Below, piece by piece: positions 1 through 11,557 of a stretch of DNA of 64,000 nucleotides. A program made the position numbers and the translations under genes. Source of the DNA: Solanum dulcamara (Eukaryota; Streptophyta; Magnoliopsida; Solanales; Solanaceae); NCBI RefSeq assembly GCF_947179165.1, contig NC_077240.1, positions 50,342,501-50,406,500 of the forward strand, read 5' to 3'. The notes beneath the pieces are model-generated. The model searched no databases, had not been told where the DNA came from, and saw only the letters and a program-made list of their open reading frames with translations. How positions within the stretch are numbered: position 1 is the stretch's first letter; each line of letters begins with the position of its first letter.

Positions 1-960
1 GAAAAATCAGACTGATATTGATGAGAATGAACTTTTTGGTAATATATGTTTATGTTGTTTGTCTAATTGACTTTTAAATCATTTTTATAAACAAATATTT
101 TTTCAAAATATCGCACATGTCATAGGAAAAATTATTTGCCATGGTGAAAAATAGACTCATCAACTTCACGATGGTCGAATCAGTCAGTTTATGACTCTTG
201 TTCTTGAGAATCATCAGCAAGAATGAATATTCCAAAATAATCCAGCTCGCACATATAACCAGGTAAAACCCCCTCCACAACTAAAAGGAACTAAGCTGGC
301 AGTCCAACCTCACGACCTTAGGCTCAACAGTTCAATCAAAAAGGGAAATAAACTACACACAACACAAAGGTGGCACACGACCCAAACGTAATAATCAAAA
401 CACGTACAAGATAAGTTTCACATGAACTAGGAGAAATCTAAGGATCTAAGCGACAAACAAGGCAAAAGTCACCCTAAACTAAGTCTCAGAGGCTAAAACA
501 CAAAGCTAACTAATCCGAAATGGCCAATAAATCTTACTAAGGATCAAGTATACTTATAAACTAGTCCTAACACCATCATAACCATCAAACTACTCAAATA
601 TATATAAAACCAACTAAGAGAAGTAAAACAAAAGGTAAGGCATAGCCTACCTCAAAGACAAACCACACTCGAATCTCTACTCGTGTGCTTTTCCTTTATG
701 GAGAGCCTCGATTGCTGCCAAGATATCAAGAATGGAACGAGCAAGTCAAAATGAATCCAATGATACCAATATTGCAATTTACAACTTTGAAATCAAAATG
801 GTCTAAAATTGGACTTTGGGGCCCATGCACGGTATCGCGAAAATAACTTTGTCACAAGGTCCCAATGATTTCCTTACCCACACGAGTTTCCAACACCCTC
901 CAATAAGAATCACCAAAATTGGTCAATAGAAGCTCTCAAATTGAAAATTTTGTGACCCGT
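1..960. other. Unassigned AT-rich DNA
   Basis: I see no credible gene here. Open frames are short and lack recognisable motifs. The segment runs into a gypsy polyprotein remnant at about 961, so it may be decayed retrotransposon DNA, but no LTR edge, primer-binding site or domain is visible. Confidence 0.5.
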
Positions 961-1271
961 CTCGAGTATATTCCGTAGATGATATCTAGGTCACAGAGGA
1001 GTTAGCCTATAAAGAGAAACTGATCGTCATCCTAGATTGACAGATTAGAAGATTGCGGACTAAGGACGTAGCTTCTTTGAAGGTGCTATGGCAGAATAGG
1101 AATCGTGAAGAAATAAGCTGGGAAGCTGAAGAGGACATGAAACACAAGTATCCGTACCTGTTCTCGATGTCTACAGGTAACCCAACTCCTGAAACTCGTA
1201 TATTAATTACTTGGATGAAAATTTGTGTTATCGCAATAGAAGCCTTAGGCCCAATAATTCAATCAAAATAG
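961..1271 (+). pseudogene. Ty3/gypsy polyprotein C-terminal end (chromodomain-like), broken
   Basis: This is the last part of a gypsy Pol protein, the region after integrase. The frame ending at 1271 contains the family motif RRLRTKDVASLKVLWQ, then a WEAEEDM stretch and a PYLF end. The same motif appears in elements C and D in this window. Upstream, in the same frame, the segment from about 980 still reads as the preceding linker but with in-frame stops near 988 and 1037. Everything upstream (gag, protease, RT, integrase) is missing. It belongs to a different copy from the remnant that follows immediately at 1280-1461, so two polyprotein 3' ends lie head to tail. Confidence 0.7.
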
Positions 1272-1279
1272 GAAGTAAG

Positions 1280-1461
1280 GGTCTTCTTTATGATGAGGTT
1301 CTAGTCAAGATCTTGGAATGGAAAGTTAGGAATTAAGATACAAGGAAATAACTTCAGTTAAAGTGTTATGGAGGAAGAGAGAGAATGAGGGTGCTACATG
1401 GGAAGCTAAAGACGATATGATGTCCCGATATCGTCATCTGTTTCCTTCTGTGCCTAGCTGA
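1280..1461 (+). pseudogene. Element B polyprotein C-terminal end, broken
   Basis: A second gypsy polyprotein tail follows the first directly. Translated with a frame change it shows a KVLWRK motif, then WEAKDDMM and a short tail ending at TGA 1459-1461. The stretch after it, with CAAGGGGGAGATAT at 1692-1705, is the polypurine tract that precedes a 3' LTR in these elements, and the LTR begins with TGTAAG at 1706. A similar tail occurs at about 25060-25240 inside element C. Only the extreme 3' end of B's internal region is present; its 5' part is lost or outside the window. Confidence 0.65.
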
Positions 1462-1705
1462 GGTATTTAGTTCCTTCATATCCAACCAACCCAAATCATG
1501 TGTTTTAGTTGTTCTCATGGTTTCATATGCATTAATGTTCAGGAAATGAGTTTTAATGCCATGTTTTAGCTTAAGATTAAAAAATTCATGATTTATGCAC
1601 TATCGAGATGTTTTACATTCATGTTGGGATGTTATGTTCCTTTCTTTTTCCATTCAAGATAGCTTGAGTCCTATTCGAGGATGAATATTCTCAAGGGGGA
1701 GATAT

Positions 1706-2776
1706 TGTAAGACCCTAAAAGTTGGAAAGTCAGAAACGAGGAACAGAAGAGGAAATTTCAGAAAATGTAAATTTTGGGAACCAAGTGGCCTTCACTAAAC
1801 CCCCTATGGGCTGTGAAGAGGGCCACGGGCCGTGAAGGGCCATCGTGGTTCATACCCAGCAAAAAGGTTCCCAAGGATGCAGACCACGTGAGGTGACCAT
1901 GAGTTATAATGCGGACAACGGTCTGTAATGAAACCCGTGGTAAGTCCCTCTATAGGCCTCCTATTAGGATTCATTTTATGGTCCATGTTAATAGACCCTA
2001 CTATCCCCCACAGACCATGAAGGTATCTGTGAAGGAAGTCCTAACACCATCCCTTCAAACCCCAAGAATGCAAGTCCATGTCAACAACCAAAGCTGACCA
2101 CCACGAACCATAGTGCCCAAAATGGGCCATGATAGGTCTCGTGGTGGGAAGCCTTCCAAAACTCTTTTCTACAAATCATAACTCCCTCACCACAAAGGGG
2201 AGCACGTACCGTTGTTTCCTCAACAATCCATGGTGAGGGCCCATTTTGTGTTTTGGATTCAGATTTAATGAGGATTATTTTAGTCATTCCTTATGCTTTA
2301 ATTATTGAATGTGGAGGGTTTTTAGGATTAGATTCCTAACCATTAACTACCCTAATGTCTTTTGACCCTCATATTCTCTCCATAATTCCCACAATCATAA
2401 AATCTTATCTCCCATGTTTGCTAGCAAGGTCTCCTTTTCCCTCAAGAAATTCAAAGGGTTCTACAAGGTCAAGCTTTCATTCTCTTCAATTTAGGGCTCA
2501 TCAAGGTCAAGGTATGTGGGACTTTATCCATGGGTTCCTTTCAACCATGGAATCCCACAGATTTCTTCTTAATTCACTTATGATTTCTCAATTAACTTAT
2601 GATTTCTTCAATTAAAAGCTCTAATTTCATGATTTGCATTGGGTCTTCTCATATTTCATGATTTCAAGTTGAATTCCAATGACCTAAACTATATGCTAGT
2701 TTCAAGTATGATTTATGAGATATGATCATGATTTTTAAGTTATATTCTATGAAAGCTTTATGAATGATTTTAAAGG
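1706..2776 (+). repeat. Element B 3' LTR, segment 1 of 3
   Basis: The LTR starts TGTAAG directly after a polypurine tract and runs to the insertion site of element A. It contains the 'GGTATGTGGG...TTATCCATGG' block seen in the other LTRs of this window (for example near 31205 and 49443). It is cut at 2776 by A; the last five bases AAAGG (2772-2776) recur at 21678-21682 on the other side of A. Confidence 0.75.
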
Positions 2777-4832
2777 TGTCATGGCCTGGACTAGGCCCTA
2801 GATATGACACGGTAATCAAAAACCCAAAGGGCTCCAACCAAGACTCTTGACACGCCACTAAGCATATATAAGGTAAAGTAAAGCAGAACATAGCATAATA
2901 AAGAGTCTAGAATCATGAATCATAAGGAAAGAGTAACTTGACTACATAAACTCTACACCATTTTGTCCAACGAATGCCTCTAGTAAACAAGAAAACAGAG
3001 GGGGGGATAATACATATCCCTAGCTCACCCTCAACTTGAGTGAAACAAAGTTTTTAAAATTAAGAGCCAACTCATAACTAGCCCTCGATATATGAGGAAT
3101 CACTAAAACTCTGCCAAATGTAAGCTCAACTAGCTACCTATAGGAATGTAATCCTCAACTCCTATATTATGAGACAATGTAGGAAAAAATATGCATTAAT
3201 ACATTTGAATTTACTAAGTATGTGGGCATGCCATTCAACATAAATTATAAGATGCAATGATCAATTAAGTACATGATAAAGAGGATAAGTAAATTCATGA
3301 GAAAATCATAATGATCAAAGCATTCAAGAGACATAGTTGAAATCATAAAGAACATAAAGAGAATATAGATATGTGGGATAGAACCATGACCGACAATATG
3401 ACCATGAGAGCTTTAACATGAAATCCTGATGTCTCCCCATACAATGGAAGAAATGGGAATCTACTTGCCAAGGTAAACTCTACCCCGCTAGCTGAGTCAT
3501 GTATATATGGTATATATGGATCAACTAAGTAGGCCATATTGGTAAATCCTACGGTGGCACATAGTTATGAGACAAGAGACTTTATATAAGGACCTCGTAG
3601 ATCGAGCCCCCACCTCAAGTCATCATTCGGTGCTAAGTCAAATCACATGAATTACATAACATAATAATGATACTTAATAGATATCATAAACTTGTTCGTA
3701 AACTTCATAATTCATAGATTAGCTCATTTTCATGTCATACTTGCAATGCGACTATAAGACTTTTCAAATCACAATATCATACTTACATTATTCATGTCAT
3801 TAGGCTTCTAGTTCACCAATTAAGGACCCTAAGTCACCTCTGTTCATATCTTGCATGGAATTCATATCTTGAACATAATTCTAATCAAAAATCATAATTC
3901 ATATTTGAAATTAGGGTAAAACTTTAATACATAGTCAATTTGATTGAAAATAATTGAACTTCATAATCATAATTCATGTGAATCGCCATTGAAAATAACT
4001 TAATGAATGGGCATTCATAATTCAACTTTAAATCATCCAATTATTGTAAAATCATACTTATAATAATAGAGGATAATAATTAAAAAAGAAATTGAAACGG
4101 CTTAACACAATTTATCTAAACTAAGGTTTAAAAGTAATGGAAATTCAAGAGAATTATGGGAAAAACCTAGGGACTCTATGGGTGAAAGGAACCCATGGAT
4201 CAATCTCCACATACCTTGATGAATTGACCTTAGAATTTGAGAGAACAAGACTTGTTCTTTAAGAAACCTTAGCCAAAACCTTGATGAAGAATATGATCTC
4301 TTGAAGGAACCTTAGAGAGAAGTCTTAAAGTTGTTTAGGAATAGGATAAAAAGGGTTTAAGAGTATTTATACTAGTTAACACCATGAATATTTTCCTAAA
4401 AACATCCACATACATTAATATGATTTAGGGAAAAAACCAGACTACCATTCATTAATTTGGCTGGGCAACCCTACGATTTGGGTCTACGATTCGTACAACT
4501 GGTGATGAGTCATGGTAACTACTCTTGCTGCAGGTCCTACGACTCTTCCTCTAGACTACGACTCATAAACCTCACTCGTCCTATAGGTCTTGAAAACCTG
4601 CAAATCATGTGTCTCTGATATTTTGCTACAAGTCAATATTATCACTTATCCTATTGAGTCATAGGACCTATCCTAAAATTAGGTCCTAAACAAGCTCAAG
4701 GCTCCCTGAATGACTAGTCCCTACGAGTCATAGAAACTACTACGAGTCTTATAGTGACTCGTGGACTTGAAATCAATCAACATACTAAGAATTTCTCCTT
4801 GGTTCCGAATTTTTGACTTTCGAGGACTTACA
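2777..4832 (-). repeat. Element A 3' LTR
   Basis: About 2.06 kb. The low edge TGTCATGGCC and the high edge GGACTTACA are inverted TG/CA-type ends. The polypurine tract (CTCCCCCAT on the plus strand, 4838-4846) abuts the high edge, so this is the 3' LTR of a minus-strand element. It aligns along its length with 19566-21677. Its U3 part (4470-4760) is rich in degenerate TACGACTCGTAG-type dyads. Confidence 0.8.
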
Positions 4833-5741
4833 TTAGCTCCCCCATGTGAATATTCATCCTTGAATGAAATCAACTTAGCATGAAATGAAAATTGAAAGAG
4901 AACTAACAATCCAACATGAATACAATGACACATAGTAAAGCATAAACCATGATATTTTCAACCTTAGCATAAATTATTACCTGAAAATAAACTTCATGAA
5001 CATGCATACATATGAAAGATGTATGAAACTGAAACATAGGAGTTTGATCGATCTGAACGTGAATAAATTTAGTACCTTAGGCTAGAGTAGAAGGAAAGAT
5101 ACAAATAATGCTTTATCATCTCTGATTCAGATTCCCATGTAGCACTCTCTACTTGTTGAATTCTCCATAATACTTTGATGGAAGCAACCTCATTGTTTGT
5201 TAATCTCTTCACTTGCTAGTCTAATATTTCCAACGAAACCTCCTCATAATTCAAGTTCTCTTTAATGTTCACAATCTACAATGTATAATGAATTTTGGAT
5301 CAACCCAAACTTCCTTGACATCGAAATATAAAACAGCGGATGAACCATAGCCAACTCAAACAGCAAGTCTAATTCATATGCTACCTTGCCAACATGTATA
5401 AAGGTATTTATAAGGTCCTACATATCTAGGACTCAATTTCCCTTTCCTACCAAAATGCGTTACACCCTTCATGGGTGAGACCTTCAAATTGACCAATCAT
5501 CTACCCCAAATTCATGCTCTTTTCTTCTAGTGTCTGAATAGGACTTTTGATGACTTTGATCCATCTTCAATCTTGATCTTATGAGACTTACCTTTTCCAT
5601 TGCATCTACTACTAAATTAGGACCAATCAATGTCATCTCACCTACTTAAAATTATCCCATCGGGGATCTACATCTTCTTCCATACAAGGCTTCAAAAGGA
5701 GCCATTTGGATTCTAGAGTGACAACTATTATCATAGGCAAA
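4833..5741 (-). pseudogene. Element A: 3' end of pol (integrase C-terminal and chromodomain-like region), broken
   Basis: Minus-strand translation of 5100-5290 gives the gypsy tail motif (NYEEV, EILD, QVKRL, KVLWR, WESESE), matching the tails in C and D but with internal stops. From 5290 to 5700 there are further pieces of the integrase C-terminal region (such as the KGKLSP and PYQI-type stretch) in shifting frames. No continuous frame survives. It lies between A's integrase core and its polypurine tract, where the family predicts it. Confidence 0.65.
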
Positions 5742-6269
5742 TTAAATAAATGGCAATTGATCATCCCAACTTCCTTTCAAATCATTTAAACACGCCCTCA
5801 ATATATCCTCAAAAGTTTGGATAGTTCTGTCGGCTTGTCCATTTGTTTGACGATGAAAAGCGGTACTTAACTTACCATTTGTACCAAGACCTTTTTGAAA
5901 TGACTTCCAAAAATGTGAAGTGAATTGAGTACATTGATCCAATATAATAGACACGGCAACACCATGAAACTTTACCAATTCCTGAATATATAACTTAGCA
6001 TATTCTTCGGCACCATAAGAAGTCTTAACCAGTAGAAAATGTGCCAACTTAGTCATTCAGTCAACAACAACCCAATAGAATAATATTGCCTTCTAGTACA
6101 AAACAAACCCGTCATAAATTTCATATTCACATCTTCCCACTTCCAAGTAGGAATTTTAATGTCTTGAGCCAAACCTCCAAATTTTTGATGCTCAACTTTA
6201 ACTTGTTGACAATTTGGACATGTAGCCACGAACTCCGCTATGTATTTGTTCATGCCATTCCACCAATAC
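5742..6269 (-). pseudogene. Element A: integrase (zinc-binding end and catalytic core), broken by element E
   Basis: Two adjoining minus-strand frames (6056-5742 and 6253-6053) encode integrase. The upstream one has the CPNCQQVK part of the HHCC zinc-binding domain; its histidine half is at 14396-14480, across the E insertion. The downstream one shows the core: ILDQCTQF around the second catalytic Asp and TNGQADRTIQT, where the family normally has the catalytic Glu (QAERT); here it reads Asp. One frameshift separates the two parts near 6055. The insertion point falls in the 'KVYWWNG' region. Confidence 0.8.
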
Positions 6270-9125
6270 TATCATAACCCAACTCCATAGGCCGTGAGTA
6301 GTGCCTGAGTTGGGCACCCATACGTATCCGTAACCCCACTTAGTATGTTAGAAGAATAAACAAATAAAGAAATCAAAAGAGATCACTAGACAGCGCACGA
6401 AAATAGATATAGCATACGAAGGCCGTTAAGGCTGTCTCTGAATACAACCCCAAAACATATATACATAACCCACATCACAAGTCTACAGACCTCTATAGAA
6501 TGATAGTCTAGTCATATGATGGGACAGGGCCCCGTCGTACCCTTAACCAACATGTACAAATATACAACATAAAAGTTAGTACCAAAATAGGGCTCCGGAC
6601 AAAAGAGCACTGCCAACCAACAGGGTGGATGTCCTAACAGAGTAGATCAGCAAATCGAGTGTCTGTACCTGCGGGCATGAAACGCAGCCCTCCGAAGAAA
6701 GGAGGTCAGTATGGAAAATATACCGAGTATGTAAAGCATAGACTTCAATAAGTAAAGTCATTACTAGAGTAGAATGTGCAAAAATGAGCAAAGTATCTAA
6801 AAATATCAAAATGTGTATCATAACCACAAATAATGTATGCAGAAAAATATATGCCATATCCAGCCCCATTATGGGACTCGATGAACAAATTGTGGTCGCC
6901 GCCCCATCACCGGCGGCACAGCACATCATAACTCCAGAGTAGGGAATATCTTCGTAACAGATCATATCATATTAGATAGTCATATCAGATCATATTATAT
7001 CATATGTGTACATGGCACTTCATAACTCCACATATCCCATGTACAGGTCGTACCTACCCCCACACGTCGGGGCCTGGCGAAAAATGCGGAGATGTACACA
7101 TGATAACAAATCCTAGCCCGAGCTCAGTGAAAGAAGCATTGAGGCATCCATGAGTGGAGTAGTGAGAACTATATGCAATTTAAATCATATTTGAGACTCG
7201 ATAATCAAAATGAGCTATCGTTCAAAATCAAGACAAGAGTCATATCAAGTACCCTTTTGAAAGTCGCTATGGATTATATCAAAATAGAATTTCTAGAATC
7301 ATATACTCGTATCCAAGCGTAATAAAATATCCTTTGGAAATCAAGAAAATGGCCATCCTAGTGGCTCTAGGAATAGGAACTTCCTTGGAATCATATAAAA
7401 TTCATATATTTGATTCATAAATACCATTCCAAAAGAAAGATTAACTTTTCATATTTATGTCAAAACATTCCAAGAGAAAGAATAATATTTCCATACTTAT
7501 GCCAAAAATGTGCCAAAAGAAGGAAACGTTAGCTTTACATACCTCTTACAGATTACTCTTAATACGTTTGTCTCATCGTCTCTTGAACATATTTAACATG
7601 AAAGTAATTCTAAGGTTAGTGACCTTTGACTTCCCAGCTTGTAATTCTACCACCCGTTACCTATAGGAACCAATCCTTTATCCATTTCCCTCGACTAGTT
7701 CATTACTAGTTCCTTAGTTAGTAAGGAGTTAACGGAAATTGAGCAGCACCTCCCCTATAACATGCCCTATCCAAACTTCTAATTACATACCTAATTACCA
7801 CAGACAACCAACAACAACAACTTGAAGCACATATACAAGTAATTCACTTCAACATTACAAGATACAAACTCCAAACAACTCATTAAAACTATGATACCAA
7901 AATAGGGTGTTTAGTCTTTATTTCATAAATCCTTAACCCTACGAAATGGAGGGTTGTGTGACTGCAACCAAAAGCATATAAATACCTTTTAGAACACTTT
8001 CCATTCCTGAAGCACACAATCAAACCACCTACAAGCCCAGCACAACAATCACAACACCCTACTCGACTTCGATTTAACTATAACGACCTTAGTTTAGTTT
8101 GTTTCTAACGTCAAGCATCCTTGTGCAATTTTTATACTTCAAGACACATATAAGACGTGTAATAAATTCCATAACAACACCCTAAACTCCAAATTGAAAG
8201 AAAAACTCTTACCTTACCCGAAATTGGCCAAAGCTTGACAAAACTTGCCTCGGAAGCTTTCTAACGCGACTGAAAAGTAGTGGACTGCTCGTTACCCTTC
8301 CTTTCTGCCCCAAACCATAAATTTACATTATTAGCACCTTCATATCATCGTGGTATACCCTATATAATTAATTCACTGAACAAAAGTATGAGACTTACCT
8401 TTCTTTGCTCAAACCTGTAGCTTCCCTCTCTTAGATCTTAGTGTTTTCTTTCAACCCTTTCTTATTTTCTAAGTGGTAAAAGACTTAATATGATGACTTC
8501 GTCATCAAATAACATACATATACTTTCCGTTTGGAGGTTACACATATCATACCCTAAGGGTGACATATGTCATACTCTCATTGGGCTACCCCAACCATAC
8601 AACCTTTCCAAGGCTGCCACATGTCATGTGGGAACTACTCCAAGTAGGTGTGTCACCTACATGGTCCAAGTAGGTGCATCACCTTTTTGCTTCCAAGTAG
8701 GTGCATCACCAACTTGATTTTAAGTAGGTGCATCACCTGCTTGCTTCCAAGTAGGTGCTACGCCTCCTTTTGCTTCTTCCGTGGGTTCACAACCTCGTCT
8801 CACTTTAAGAACCTATGAAATCCTTGCTATGCAAGCTTGATATGTACTCTAGTAGCTTAAGTATGTAAGACACCCAAGTTGGTTTTTTACACAAGTAAGT
8901 CGAGTCCTACGACATATTACTTGGCTTCCAACTCCTTCTGACTTCTCATAACCCTATTTCCAACCTTCCCTAATATGGGGTATCACATTCTCCCCTCCTT
9001 AGAGTTGTTTGATAGGGTTATAGATTATCCGACTCACATGACAACTTCTAAGAAACTTAAGATCCATCCTAGAAACTTAAGAAGCTTAAGAAGTGTTCCA
9101 AGGTACCAAAGTATGGGGTCTAACA
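6270..9125 (-). repeat. Element E 3' LTR
   Basis: About 2.86 kb. High edge GGGGTCTAACA (minus-strand start TGTTAGACCCC) is followed by the polypurine tract CTTTCCCCCCTTT at 9127-9139. The low edge reads TATCATAACCC where the sister LTR has TGTCACGACCC, i.e. decay at CpG-type positions. It contains short tandem AAGTAGGTG repeats at 8640-8765. Confidence 0.85.
8640..8765. repeat. AAGTAGGTG / CACCT dyad tandem repeat in E 3' LTR
   Basis: About five copies of a unit of roughly 26-28 bp built round AAGTAGGTG-CAT-CACCT, each an imperfect palindrome. The same array is in the sister LTR (13905-14035) and, in the opposite orientation, at 51190-51245. It lies in the U3 part of the LTR, upstream of the element's expected promoter. 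Confidence 0.75.
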
Positions 9126-9324
9126 TCTTTCCCCCCTTTAACATATTCGTCCTCGAATGTGAATAAAAACCTTCCTCCAGATCTTATACCGACTATATGG
9201 AAAATTTCTCTATCCCGTTTCCATAATATATACTTTCATCGAGCAATCAATATCAGAGTTCCAAAGGTTAAGATTACTTATAGATGTAGGGAATAGGTAC
9301 GGATACTTGTGTTCATTTCCACTG

Positions 9325-9429
9325 TCACTTCCCAAGGGGTCACCCATCCTAGTACTATTCTTTCCCAAGCATGCTTAACTTTAGAGTTCTGATGGAATTC
9401 GGTGCGTTAGTGTTGGTATGATCGCATCC
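9325..9429 (-). pseudogene. 5S rRNA-derived segment inside element E
   Basis: Read on the minus strand from 9429, the sequence opens GGATGCGATCATACCA and follows nuclear plant 5S rRNA for about 105 bases, to the TGGGAAGT near its 3' end. The RNA polymerase III internal control parts are recognisable: AGTTAAGCATGC (box A, one change from AGTTAAGCGTGC) and TAGGATGGGTGACC (intact). The last 15 or so bases of 5S are not recognisable. It is in the same sense as the element, between gag and the 3' LTR. 5S-derived sequence is known in the LTRs of Cassandra TRIM elements; here it is in the internal region of a gag-bearing element. Confidence 0.8.
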
Positions 9430-9828
9430 ATCCCTTATGGGATCTCGTTTGAAGTTTAAGCGTTCCTATTTATATATGATAGCGTCAATTGATTTTTCTC
9501 TTACGGTTGTACTTCTCTTGTACACTTCCCCCCTTTTAAGGTGTACCCATGTCATACTCTGTTTATTTCCAATTATTCACACATAAATAATTCTACTCTA
9601 ACATATTTAACATGTTGTACCATATCTACACCTTCTGTTAGATCATCCATACTTTAGGTTACCCATATAAGAAACCCTAGCACAACCATAGGGTGCTTAG
9701 TATTCTCAATAGATGGTATATAATTTATTTCAAGTACTGGTACTCGAGTTATACAACTTAATATAGGAGTTTAGTCAAAGCCATATTTCATCCGCATCAA
9801 TTTTATCAATCATCAACGGAGGAATATA
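9430..9828. other. Element E internal DNA downstream of gag, no gene seen
   Basis: Non-coding spacer between the gag end and the 5S-like segment. No pol-type motif in any frame that I can find. Confidence 0.5.
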
Positions 9829-11344
9829 TTATAATGTAAAGCCTAAATCTATCAGTACATATACAGTTTGGGAAAAGGTCAACAATGTACCTGTGATCAC
9901 ATTTGGAGATTCCTCCTGATCCTGCCGAGTGGCCAAAGCATAAGTGCAGTTCGAAGGACCACTAGAACCAAAGACCCCACCACGGTCCTTACCACAGCCT
10001 GCTAGTGTAGCCACACCCTGCCCTATGAGGTTCATAACTACTAAAAAAGACAATAACCCAGCAGCTGATCCGGTAGGCTGAGCTGCGCTGCTCAAACTAC
10101 CCTTATACGGGCAATCTTTCATTGCATGGCCTTGACGGCCACAAGAAAAACAAGCCCCTATAACACGGTAGAACTCTCCCAAATGGTACCTTCCAAAATA
10201 AGAACACTGAATACTGGGTGGCCTCATTTGACCAGAGTCTGTGTCTGGCTGTGAATTAGAAGTCTTAAATTTCGGACCTGCTCCCGAATATCCTGTTCCA
10301 CCTGGTCTCCAATCTATGGACTGCGGAGGCATACTCCATGCTGGCTGAGTGGGCTTCCTGCTACCCTTCTGCTGGGATGGTCTGCTTCAGAACTATCTAG
10401 AATACCCGGCTGACCTGGCCCTCTTGGGCTGATTCCCATCAAAATCTCAGTCGGACAGGTGTCCTCTATGTCAGTCCTTCATGCCCTGAGCATGTGCCTA
10501 TATACGGGCGATGTCCATCCCTGGCTGGGAAGCCATTACCAAAAAACTATCAACCATATACCGATCTAGGCCCATCACATATCTGTGCATCCTGTCAGTT
10601 ATATCAGTTACTAAAGCGGGTGCATATCGGGCCAGTGAGTCGAACTCCAAACTTACTCATGAACATTGCGGCCTTACTACCTCAAGAGTAAAAATCTGTC
10701 CACCCTAGCTCTCCACATCTCAAGAGGCAAGAAATCACTGAGGAATACCTCTGTAAACTTGTCCCATATTGCTGGACGAGCGACTCTGCCCCTGGACAAC
10801 TCCCATGACTCATACTAGTTAGCAGCTACCTCGTGCAGTCTATACGAGTCTAACTCAACCGATTCTATTGTAGAAGCCTTAATCAGATGTAATGTATGCT
10901 GCATCTTCCTAATGAACTCCTGGGATCTTCCTCGGGCTTTGTCCCGAAGAACTCTGGAGGATTAAAGGTCAAAAACTCACGAGCCCTCAAACTATCTGGT
11001 TTGTCTACCTGATCTCCACTTAAATCGCATTTGTGCTCTTGGCCTACCACCAATCTAGTCAAAAGCTGTACTGTATCCCGCATAGCCCTGTCCTCAGCTC
11101 TTGGCTATAGAACTACAGGATCGGGTGCTGGGGATCCAAAAACTAGTGGTTAAGCTGCCCTCTGATCTATAACTAGGGCTTCCCTAATCTCCTCTGATGC
11201 TAGCAGCGTCGCAGAGCTGGCTGTCAGGGGCATAGTCTCCGGCACAGGCTGAGGTCGGGCCCTGGTAACTCTATGGTCCTGACTAATCTCACTCGGTGCT
11301 ATTGATTTTCCTTTCTTGCAAGCCATCGTTTTCCTCGGAGGCAT
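9829..11344 (-). pseudogene. Element E gag, broken
   Basis: Gag is the structural capsid/nucleocapsid protein of the retrotransposon particle. The best start is ATG at 11344, opening MPPRKTMACKKGK, typical of gypsy gag in this group. The frame 11083-10883 shows the gag core motif (LRAREFLTFNPPEFFGTKPEEDP). After a decayed stretch, the frame 10332-9829 carries the nucleocapsid zinc knuckle CFSCGRQGHAMKDCP (C-x2-C-x4-H-x4-C). Several frameshifts and stops separate these parts. Gag is the only protein region in this element. Confidence 0.8.
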
Positions 11345-11539
11345 TACTGAAAACCATAACAATTTGTTTTGTTAGGGAGGAATCATCCTGATAATACAGC
11401 TCTATCGCACGATCTAAGACAAGAAATAAAGATAACATCCTAAATGTCCTGTAGCCTCCTATTTATAGATGTGATGCACAATACACCGATAACCAGGATT
11501 CTACTAGAAACACGGTCTGTAGACATTCCAAGGACCAAA

Positions 11540-11553
11540 CCCCTCTGATACCA
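11540..11553 (-). other. Primer-binding site of element E
   Basis: Minus-strand TGGTATCAGAG(GGG), complementary to the 3' end of initiator tRNA-Met, lies four bases inside the 5' LTR edge at 11558. This fixes the 5' end of the element. Confidence 0.85.
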
Positions 11554-11557
11554 CTTT

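Noticed and set aside
6576..6965. 129-codon minus frame and its mirror at 11848-12231
   Set aside because: Both lie in E LTRs at corresponding positions and have no domain; they are chance frames in LTR DNA.
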